A stretch of DNA of 64,000 nt from Sphingobium sp. YR768 (GTDB taxonomy: Bacteria > Pseudomonadota > Alphaproteobacteria > Sphingomonadales > Sphingomonadaceae): positions 62,001 through 126,000 of the forward strand of contig NZ_FOGE01000014.1 of the NCBI RefSeq assembly GCF_900111125.1. The letters run 5' to 3'. Shown here in pieces: positions 38,614 to 45,976 of the stretch. Every line of letters starts with the position of its first letter. The stretch's first letter is position 1. The notes under the pieces are model-generated. The model was given only the letters and a program-made list of their open reading frames with translations. It had not been told where the DNA came from and did not search any database. The translations under genes and the position numbers were made by a program.

Positions 38614-39207
38614 TCATCCCAGAAACGGCCCCACCACGCCCATCACCCGCGCGACCGTCTCCGCCTTCTCGCCCACCGGCGCGACATAGTCGATCACGGT
38701 CCGCGCCTCCTCTTCCCCCGCGCCGCGCCCAATCGCCCAGGCCGCCAGATAGTGCGCCGCCATGCACCCGCCCGCCGTGGCCACATTGCCGCGCGCATGG
38801 AAAGGCGCATCGATCACCCGCGCCCCCGCCCCAACGACCCAGGGCTTCGTCGTCAGATCGGTGCACACCGGCACATCCCCCAGCAGCCCCAGCGTCGCCA
38901 GCAGCAGCGCGCCCGAACATTGCGCCCCGATAATCTGCCGCGCCGGGTCCAGCCGCAACCGCGCCATCAGTTTCGCATCCGAAACGACTTCGCGCGTCCG
39001 CACCCCGCTGCCGATCAGAACGACATCGGCTTCACCCGCAAATTCAATGCCTTGCTGCACCGCAACCTGCACGCCATTCATCGACGTCAGCGTCTCTCCC
39101 GGCCCGCAAATCCCGGCCTGCCAGCCCGGCGCCCGGTTGAGCAGCGCCAACGCCACGAAACTGTCCAGTTCGTTGAACCCATCGAACGTCAAAATCGCCG
39201 CCCGCAT
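38614..39207 (-). CDS. DJ-1/PfpI family protein
   Basis: 197 residues. Class-I glutamine amidotransferase-like fold: MRAAILTFDGFNELDSFVAL, an acidic Glu at position 13, IIGAQCSGALLLATLGLL with the nucleophile elbow Cys at 97, then HARGNVATAGGCMAA with a candidate His. These proteins include regulators and protein deglycases; the assignment to a subgroup is not possible by eye. GGAGA precedes the ATG at 39207. A gap of about 390 bases with a MITE-like repeat separates it from the Lrp regulator upstream. Confidence 0.87.
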   Translation of the reverse strand: MRAAILTFDGFNELDSFVALALLNRAPGWQAGICGPGETLTSMNGVQVAVQQGIEFAGEADVVLIGSGVRTREVVSDAKLMARLRLDPARQIIGAQCSGALLLATLGLLGDVPVCTDLTTKPWVVGAGARVIDAPFHARGNVATAGGCMAAHYLAAWAIGRGAGEEEARTVIDYVAPVGEKAETVARVMGVVGPFLG

Positions 39208-39596
39208 CGCCCTGTCTCCTTTCCGAAGACGCGATGCCTAGCCCAAGCAGCCCGACGCCGCCCGGTCCGCTCCGGCCGAATTGGCTTTCCCACATTGTCC
39301 AGCCACCCATAACTGCCATTGAGCGGCAACAATCCCAAGCCAGACTGGACCACCGATCTCACAGTCTGTTTGGGAATGCGCCTTTGGCGCATCCGCACCG
39401 GCCCTCACCCCCACCCGACCGCCCAACAGGGTACCATATGTGGGCGGTCGGGTGGGGTTCAAACGAGTCACGTGCCTCGTTTGAAGGCCGGTGCGGCTAC
39501 AAAAATGCGCTCTTTCGCGCATTTTTCAAACGGTCTCTCAGCATCAGTGCGCAATTTGCCCGCCGTCAGTACGGCTTGTTCTGCAATCGCCCGATG
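39208..39596. other. Gene-free stretch with MITE-like repeat
   Basis: No gene. The right half, 39358-39536, is a nested inverted repeat (next entry); the left part probably holds the promoter of the DJ-1/PfpI gene. Confidence 0.5.
39358..39536. repeat. Nested inverted repeat, MITE-like, with inserted CACGTG-core hairpin
   Basis: Same plan as 33654-33813: CTGTTTGGGAATGCGCC and GGCGCATCC on the left, GCACCGGCC with CACCCCCACCCGACCGCCCA, loop with GGTACC, then TGGGCGGTCGGGTGGGG. In place of four to five bases of the right arm there is a 28-base hairpin: TTCAAACGAG (39458-39467), TCACGTGC, CTCGTTTGAA (39476-39485). The right arm then resumes GGCCGGTGC and ends AATGCGCTCTTTCGCGCATT and TTTCAAAC. 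Confidence 0.85.
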
Positions 39597-40046
39597 CTAA
39601 CGCTCCAGCTTCGTCGCCAGCAGCACCAGGGTCGTCGTCCGCTCCATGCCGTCAAACTGCCCGATATCGTCGATGATATCGTTCAGTTCGGCCCCATCAT
39701 CGGCCTCCAGCACGGCAATGATGTCATATTCGCCGCTGATGGCATGGACCGCCTGAACATGATCGATCCGCATCAGCGCCTGCTCTATGTCGCGGCGATG
39801 GCGCGGCAGGGTCTTGATCATCATGTGCGCCCGCACCCGACTGGCGGAGAAGACGGAGCCGAGGCGGATCGTATAGCCCGCCACGATGCCGTCTTCCTCC
39901 AGACGGGCAATGCGCGAATAGAGATGCCCCCGCGATACGCCGAGCTCCTTGGCCAACTGGGCGATGGGCTGGCGCGAATCCTGCCGCAACAGGCTCAGCA
40001 GCCGTTCGTCCAGCTCATCGAGGCGCAGACCGCCATGGGGCATCAT
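39597..40046 (-). CDS. AsnC/Lrp family transcriptional regulator
   Basis: 149 residues. N-terminal winged-helix domain LDELDERLLSLLRQDSRQPIAQLAKELGVSRGHLYSRIARLEEDGIVAGYTIRL is the AsnC-type HTH; the C-terminal ligand-binding RAM domain includes AVHAISGEYDIIAVLEADD and the VLLATKLER end. The family senses amino acids. Tandem ATGs at 40046 and 40043. It is encoded next to, and on the same strand as, the S51 peptidase gene, whose stop is 73 bases upstream; it may control that gene and the TonB receptor divergent from it. Confidence 0.9.
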   Translation of the reverse strand: MMPHGGLRLDELDERLLSLLRQDSRQPIAQLAKELGVSRGHLYSRIARLEEDGIVAGYTIRLGSVFSASRVRAHMMIKTLPRHRRDIEQALMRIDHVQAVHAISGEYDIIAVLEADDGAELNDIIDDIGQFDGMERTTTLVLLATKLER

Positions 40047-40119
40047 CGCCCCATGGCGTCCATCGCGCCATGCCGATTACCGTCACCCGCCATATAGTCA
40101 GCATATCGGGCCGGCAGGG

Positions 40120-41139
40120 TCATGGCAAAGGCCGATCGCCATCCTTGCTCAGCCGCATCTGCCCATCCTGCACCTCATATAGCCGCTCGAAGGTAGGGCG
40201 ATCCACGCTGCCCTGCGGCAGATGCACGACCGATCCCGCGCCGATGCCCGTGACGGAAATGGCGGAGGCATTGAGCGGCCCCTGCGTTGGCAGATTGCGC
40301 AGCGCGGCACCGTCGACCAGCCATGCCCCCCCTTGCGGATCGGTGGCGTAGATGCGCGCCGCCCCGTCCGGTTCGACCGCCAGAGACGCACTTTCATCGA
40401 CGCCCAGCCCCAGCATGGCAGGCTGATCCATGGGGCGCCCCACTTGCGCCTTGGCCACGAAGGCGAACAATCGGCCCAACCGATCCCGCTCCTTGAAATG
40501 CGTGTCGGTCACGATCCCCTTGAGCAGTGTCAGGTGCAGGAAATCCCCTTCGATCGTATTGGCAGGGCCGAAGGGCGCGGCCAGCGCTTCTGCGCTGGTG
40601 ATGCTGCCATCGTCCATCGCGCCGTAAAGCTTCTCGCCCAGCATGGCGAGGCCTGCACTGGTCCCTGCCAGCGGCTTGCCCGCGGCGACATGCGCATCCA
40701 GCGCTTCGGCAACCGGGGTGCCGCGCCAGAAGCGGACATAGCGGGCCTGATCTCCCCCGGCGATGAAAATGCCGTCGGCATGTTTCAGGCTGGCGAGAAT
40801 CTTCGGATCGGTCGCCGCGCTGCGATCGGCAAAGACGAATGTCTCGGCGGACTGGATGCCACCCAGCTTGTGATAGAATTCCTCGCCGATCTGCCCCTTC
40901 TGCGACGCCCGCAATATGACGATATGGCCATGCCCCGCCTTCGCGAAGAACCATTTCATAGCATCGGCATTGCGATCGCCACCGCCCAGCAACAGCAGGC
41001 CGCCGGACACCGGATCGGGCGTTGGCGTCGTCAGCTTGCCCAGTTGATAATGGCGATAGGATGCCTCCTTCGCCTGCGCCCCGCTTATGGACAGGACCAT
41101 GGCGGCCAATGCGATGGCAGCCCCCAGCGCGCGTCGCAT
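40120..41139 (-). CDS. Cyanophycinase-like S51 family peptidase, exported
   Basis: 339 residues with a signal peptide (ALGAAIALAAMVLSISGAQA). The nucleophile Ser is in GTSAGLAML (about residue 161), with the preceding ADGIFIAGGDQARYVRFWRG block and GGGDRNAD at the start of the fold, all characteristic of cyanophycinases (S51). Most enzymes cut beta-aspartyl-arginine dipeptides from cyanophycin; secreted ones may use extracellular polymer. A C-terminal beta domain follows. It is divergent from the TonB receptor and next to an AsnC regulator. The start at 41139 is the natural signal start. Confidence 0.88.
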   Translation of the reverse strand: MRRALGAAIALAAMVLSISGAQAKEASYRHYQLGKLTTPTPDPVSGGLLLLGGGDRNADAMKWFFAKAGHGHIVILRASQKGQIGEEFYHKLGGIQSAETFVFADRSAATDPKILASLKHADGIFIAGGDQARYVRFWRGTPVAEALDAHVAAGKPLAGTSAGLAMLGEKLYGAMDDGSITSAEALAAPFGPANTIEGDFLHLTLLKGIVTDTHFKERDRLGRLFAFVAKAQVGRPMDQPAMLGLGVDESASLAVEPDGAARIYATDPQGGAWLVDGAALRNLPTQGPLNASAISVTGIGAGSVVHLPQGSVDRPTFERLYEVQDGQMRLSKDGDRPLP

Positions 41140-41315
41140 AGCAATCTCCCTTCCGATCAGATGCGCATTTTCATGTCACATATTGTCCACAGGGCAAAAC
41201 AATATGTTCCGCATCTCCATCACAATGATTGAATCATACGCGGGTTTCTGATGTAACAATCGGAAATATGGGGATGCAGAGGCGCGTGGGGCGCCATCCC
41301 CGGAATGGGGGCAAT

Positions 41316-44114
41316 ATGAACTTCGCGGAACGCCGTATCTTTCGGGCGATGCTGGGCCTGGGATGTTGCCTGCCGGCGCTGATCGGCAGCGCGACGGCAC
41401 AGACTGGCGGGCAGCAGGAGGGCGAGCCGGAAATCATCGTCACCGGATCGCGCATTCCCCGCGCGGCGCAGGAAGGGCCAGCCCCGGTGACGACCATCAC
41501 CGCCGACACGATCCGCGCCAACGGCTATACCAGCGTTCCCGACATCCTGCGCGCAGTCACCCAGAATGGCGGCGAAACGCAGAGCCAGCAATCGTTCAGC
41601 GGCGCCAGCTTCACCCCCGGCGCGCAGCAGGTCGACCTGCGCGGGCTTGGCCCCAACCATACGCTGGTGCTGGTCAACGGTCGCCGCATCGCGGACTTCC
41701 CCCTGCCCTTTCAGGGACGCAGCAACTTCACCGATATTTCGAATATCCCCCTGGGCCTGATCGATCAGGTCGAAGTGCTCAGCGGCAGCGCATCGGCCAT
41801 TTACGGGTCGGATGCGATTGCCGGCGTCATCAATTTCAAGCTGAAGGACAAGGTCGACGGCACGACGATCGACTATCGTGCCGGGCGGACGGAACATGGC
41901 GGCGGCGCATCCCACCGCATCACCGCGACCACCGGCTGGTCGAACGATCGCTTCCATATCGTCGCGGGCGGCGAATATATGCTGCAAAAGCCGATCTGGG
42001 GGTATCAACGCAAGATTCAGGACAGTCGGGCCGACAATCCCACGACGATAACCCCGCTCGCTGGCCGCACATTCCTGCGCTATGATCCCGATGCAGATGA
42101 ATATGTCGATCCGGGCGCGGCGACCTGTGGGGCGCTATCCTACCTAAATGGCGGATCGACTTATTATGCGTCACGTCCGCGCTTTGGCGCCTATGACGAC
42201 ACTCTCGAAGATTATGGCCCCGGCTATTTCTGCGGTAGCAATACGTCGGTCGGCTATGGCACCATCATCTCGCGGCGTGAGGGCTTCAACAGCTTTGCCT
42301 CAGCCGGTTACGAGCTTTCCGATTCCGCAAATCTGTTCGTAGATGCGCAATTCGGCATCAGCAAAGTCACGCTGATGCGGAATATTCTCAAATGGAGTTA
42401 CCAGGATTCCTCTGGCAGCAGCGATGCTAGCTTCTACAACAGTTTCGATGGCAGGCTGGACGACTGGAACCGAGAGTTCACGCCGGAAGAGTCGGGCGGC
42501 TTTGCCAATGTCATGACCCGCAACCGGCAACAGACGTTCAGCATCACGCCGGGCGTGAAGGGCCAGTTTGGCGGCACATGGAATTACGAACTTTCCTTCA
42601 ACCACAGCGAATATAAGGCGAAGGTCAAATTCCCGCAGGTAATCGCGGCCAAGGCCAACGCCCTGTTCCTGGGCGAACAGCAGGGCGTGGATGAAGATAG
42701 CGGCTATCCGATCTTCAATGCCGATCCCGCGCGCCTCTACACGCCGCTGACCCAGTCGGAATATGACAGCATCACCGCCTACAGCGTCTATAATCCCAAA
42801 AGCTGGACCGATAATCTGTCCGCCACGATCAGCAGCACCGAATTGTTTCAGCTACCCGCTGGCCCGGTCGGCTTCGCGGCGGTCGCGGAACTGGGCAAGC
42901 AGGGCTATGACCTCAATCCCGATCCGCTGGCGCTGACCGACTATTATTACGGCCTCAAGGACAGCGACGGACAGGGCAGCCGCAAACATTGGGCGCTGGG
43001 CGGCGAGTTGCGCGTGCCCGTCACCAGCTTCCTGCAACTGTTGGGCGCGGCCCGCTATGACCGGTTCCGTTTTGGCGGCGGCAGCGTGGGCAAGTTCACC
43101 TATAATGGCGGGATCGAATTGCGGCCGACCAGCACGCTGCTGCTGCGCGCCGCCTATGGCACCAGCTTCCGCGCGCCAGACCTGCATTATGTCTTCACCG
43201 GTCCGGGCAACACCCATCCGTCCGAAACCGACTATTATCTCTGCCGCACGGAAGAGCCGGACGAGGATATCGGCGATTGCAGCTATGCCGACGAGGGCAT
43301 CGTCGCCCAGCGCAACGGCAACCGGAAGCTGAAGCCGGAAACCGCCCGTTCGATCAATGCCGGCATCGTCTGGTCGCCCTCACGCCATTTCGACGTGTCG
43401 GTCGATTATTTCCGCGTCTCCCTGTCCAATCAGGTGCAGGATCTCAGCATCGACACGCTGCTGCGTGACGAAGCCGACTGCCGCATCGGCACGACGATGG
43501 GCGGCGCTGCGGTCGATATCAATTCGCCGACCTGTCAGGATGCCCTTGCCCGCGTCCATCGCTTCGTCGGTGGCGTCAATGACGGGGAACTGGATTCGGT
43601 GTCGGTCAATCCGATCAACATCGCGCATGAAAAGACCAGCGGCATCGATATCGCCTTGCATGGCAGCCTGCCGACCAGCTTTGGCGAATTCGGCCTGTCC
43701 TTCGCCCACACCCATGTCTTCGATCATACATTCCGCCAATATCCGGGCGATGCGTCGATCAACAAGCTGGCGGCGACCAGCGGCTATTATATCCCGCGCG
43801 ACAAGACGACGGCGAGCGTCAGCTGGTCGCTGGAGGGACTGAAATGGACGGTGGAAGGCAAGCGCCTGGGCAAGCTGCCCAATTATGACGAGGATGCCTA
43901 TATCAGGGCCAGCTACCTGTTCAACACGACGCTGCAATATGACTTCACCGATCATCTGCGCGGATCGCTGACCGTGACGAACCTGTTCGATCAAAAGCCG
44001 GTCAAGGACCCGAGCTACGCCGCCTATCCCTATTATGACATCAGCTGGTTCGACAGCGTGGGCCGCAGCATGTTCCTGCAACTGACCTACAAGCTGGGCG
44101 GCGGCGCCCTGTAA
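41316..44114 (+). CDS. TonB-dependent outer-membrane receptor
   Basis: 932 residues: signal peptide (MNFAERRIFRAMLGLGCCLPALIGSATA), a plug domain from about residue 35 (EIIVTGSRIPRAAQEGPAPVTTITADTIRANGYTSVPDILRAV, then QQVDLRGLGPNHTLVLVNGRRIAD and EVLSGSASAIYGSDAIAGVINF), then a 22-strand beta-barrel of about 700 residues ending SMFLQLTYKLGG, with the usual terminal aromatic strand. The start at 41316 follows GGGGGCAAT. Divergent from the S51 peptidase gene with a 176-base shared region. It may import cyanophycin or dipeptides; this is inferred from the neighbour only. Confidence 0.92.
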   Translation: MNFAERRIFRAMLGLGCCLPALIGSATAQTGGQQEGEPEIIVTGSRIPRAAQEGPAPVTTITADTIRANGYTSVPDILRAVTQNGGETQSQQSFSGASFTPGAQQVDLRGLGPNHTLVLVNGRRIADFPLPFQGRSNFTDISNIPLGLIDQVEVLSGSASAIYGSDAIAGVINFKLKDKVDGTTIDYRAGRTEHGGGASHRITATTGWSNDRFHIVAGGEYMLQKPIWGYQRKIQDSRADNPTTITPLAGRTFLRYDPDADEYVDPGAATCGALSYLNGGSTYYASRPRFGAYDDTLEDYGPGYFCGSNTSVGYGTIISRREGFNSFASAGYELSDSANLFVDAQFGISKVTLMRNILKWSYQDSSGSSDASFYNSFDGRLDDWNREFTPEESGGFANVMTRNRQQTFSITPGVKGQFGGTWNYELSFNHSEYKAKVKFPQVIAAKANALFLGEQQGVDEDSGYPIFNADPARLYTPLTQSEYDSITAYSVYNPKSWTDNLSATISSTELFQLPAGPVGFAAVAELGKQGYDLNPDPLALTDYYYGLKDSDGQGSRKHWALGGELRVPVTSFLQLLGAARYDRFRFGGGSVGKFTYNGGIELRPTSTLLLRAAYGTSFRAPDLHYVFTGPGNTHPSETDYYLCRTEEPDEDIGDCSYADEGIVAQRNGNRKLKPETARSINAGIVWSPSRHFDVSVDYFRVSLSNQVQDLSIDTLLRDEADCRIGTTMGGAAVDINSPTCQDALARVHRFVGGVNDGELDSVSVNPINIAHEKTSGIDIALHGSLPTSFGEFGLSFAHTHVFDHTFRQYPGDASINKLAATSGYYIPRDKTTASVSWSLEGLKWTVEGKRLGKLPNYDEDAYIRASYLFNTTLQYDFTDHLRGSLTVTNLFDQKPVKDPSYAAYPYYDISWFDSVGRSMFLQLTYKLGGGAL

Positions 44115-44187
44115 GACTGTACTGGCGCGCCGCCCCAATCTGGGCGACGCGCCTGCCGCTCTGGCAACAATCCATCGTCGCGCCTAT

Positions 44188-44682
44188 ATGGGCGCGATGT
44201 ATGATTTTTCGCCCGATACCGCCGTCGACAAGACCAGCCTCTATGCCGACCTCTTGTCCGCCGCCGATGCGCTGACCGCCGGGGAGCCGGACCCGGTCGC
44301 CAATATGAGCAACCTGTCCGCGCTTCTCTGGCAGTTTCTGCCCGACCTCAACTGGGCCGGTTTCTATCGCATGGTGGATGGCGAACTGGTACTCGGCCCG
44401 TTTCAGGGCAAGCCTGCCTGCATCCGCATCCCGGTCGGCCGGGGCGTATGCGGCACGGCGGCCGCCACCGGCGAAACCCAGTTGGTGGAGGATGTCCACG
44501 CCTTTCCGGGGCATATCGCCTGCGACGCCGCCAGCGCTTCGGAAATCGTCGTGCCGGTTCTCCATGACGGCAAGCTGATCGGCGTGCTGGATCTGGACAG
44601 CCCCGTGCCCGCCCGGTTCGACTCGCAGGATGCGCAGGGTCTGGAAGCGCTGGTGTCAAAGATCGCCGCCAGAATAATCTGA
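44188..44682 (+). CDS. msrC: Free methionine-(R)-sulfoxide reductase (GAF domain)
   Basis: 164 residues, a single GAF domain. The catalytic cysteines of fRMsr are present: GKPACIRIP, GRGVCGTAA and FPGHIACDAAS; the block WAGFYRMVDGELVLGPFQG is also typical. It reduces free L-methionine-(R)-sulfoxide with thioredoxin. An alternative ATG lies at 44197 (MYDFSPD), close to the usual family start. No clear ribosome site for either. Stands alone. Confidence 0.9.
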   Translation: MGAMYDFSPDTAVDKTSLYADLLSAADALTAGEPDPVANMSNLSALLWQFLPDLNWAGFYRMVDGELVLGPFQGKPACIRIPVGRGVCGTAAATGETQLVEDVHAFPGHIACDAASASEIVVPVLHDGKLIGVLDLDSPVPARFDSQDAQGLEALVSKIAARII

Positions 44683-44860
44683 CGCATTAACCATATCTTG
44701 CCTGCGGGAACGCGAAGTCTTTGCTCTTTTCGGCCCGTTTCGGGACAGCAATTTGCTGGCTGGATCATGGATAGGCGCGGATCATCATGCTAAACGAAGC
44801 GTTAGCATTTTCGGTCCGCGTACGCCTCCTCGCTGCGCGCGACAACAGGGAGCGTTAACC

Positions 44861-45919
44861 ATGAAGATTTCCAGCCTTCTGCTTGTGGGCGCCAGCGCCG
44901 CACTGGCGAGCATCGGGGTGCCCGCCCTTGCCGAAGCGCCCGCAGCTGGCGGCTGGACCGGCGCACGCCCTGCCCCGCAGGCACCCCGCCCCGCCGGCAA
45001 TTGGAACGGGCATCGCTGGGGGCCACGACAGAATGGCCGCTGGTTCGCCGGTACGCGCGCGCCCGGCGGCTGGGGCGCCTATCGCCGTCCGGTCTATGGT
45101 TATGTGCTGCCCCGCTACTGGATCAGCCCGACCTACTATATCGGCAATTACGGCGCCTATGGCCTGCCCGTGCCCGCGCGCGGCTATGGCTGGTCGCGCT
45201 ATTATGACGATGCGGTCATGACCGAAAGCTATGGCCGGGTCTATGATCATCGCAGCAATGTCGACTGGGGCCGCTATGAAGGCGGCTATGCGCCCGACGG
45301 CTATTATGACGACGGCTCCTATGCCGAGCCACGCCGGGACAATGGCGTGGGCGGCGCCGCGATCGGCGCGGTCGTCGGCGGCGTGGCCGGCAACCGGATC
45401 GCGGGACGCGGCAACCGCACCGCCGGCACGCTGATCGGCGCAGGCGTTGGCGCTGTTGCCGGCATGGCGATCGACAAGGCGGAAGACGGCCCGCGCCGCC
45501 ATGCCCCGCCGCCGCCGCGTCGTCCGGGTGCGGGCTATGACGATGGATACGGTTATGCCGATGACGGTGTAACCAGCCAGAATGAATATGACGGCCGCTG
45601 GACCGGCACCTGGACCACGGACGATGGCCGGAAGGTCAGCGGCACCTACGAAGGCCGATTCGAAGGCGATGTGCGCGGCGCGGGCGTCGATTATGACGCG
45701 CCGCCCTATGGCGGACCGCACTGGCGCGGCGCCGGACCGATGCCGGCGCAGGTCGGCTATGTGTCGGGTGGCTATTATTATCCCGCGCCGATCGTCACCA
45801 CGGTCACGGTGAAACCGGAAGAGACCACGACGACGACCACCACCACCTATGTCACGGAAACGGTCGCGCCGCGTAAGACCGTGCGGCGCAAGGTCGTGCG
45901 AAACTGTCGCTGCAAATAG
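44861..45919 (+). CDS. RcnB-like exported protein with glycine zipper
   Basis: 352 residues. Signal peptide (MKISSLLLVGASAALASIGVPALA). The next 90 residues are rich in Gly, Arg, Tyr and Trp and include GNWNGHRWGPRQNGRWFAGT and YVLPRYWISPTYYI, resembling the RcnB/DUF4410-like periplasmic family (the RGxxLPxxY block). A glycine zipper (GGAAIGAVVGGVAGNRIAG, then GTLIGAGVGAVAGMAID) follows, then a repeat-like C-terminal part with a run of Thr and a basic end RKVVRNCRCK. Envelope protein; function not known. The ATG at 44861 follows AGGGAG. Confidence 0.75.
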   Translation: MKISSLLLVGASAALASIGVPALAEAPAAGGWTGARPAPQAPRPAGNWNGHRWGPRQNGRWFAGTRAPGGWGAYRRPVYGYVLPRYWISPTYYIGNYGAYGLPVPARGYGWSRYYDDAVMTESYGRVYDHRSNVDWGRYEGGYAPDGYYDDGSYAEPRRDNGVGGAAIGAVVGGVAGNRIAGRGNRTAGTLIGAGVGAVAGMAIDKAEDGPRRHAPPPPRRPGAGYDDGYGYADDGVTSQNEYDGRWTGTWTTDDGRKVSGTYEGRFEGDVRGAGVDYDAPPYGGPHWRGAGPMPAQVGYVSGGYYYPAPIVTTVTVKPEETTTTTTTTYVTETVAPRKTVRRKVVRNCRCK

Positions 45920-45976
45920 AAAAAGCCCCGGCGAGTCACGACGTCGGTGCGGGGCCGGTTCCTGACGGAGCCGGCC

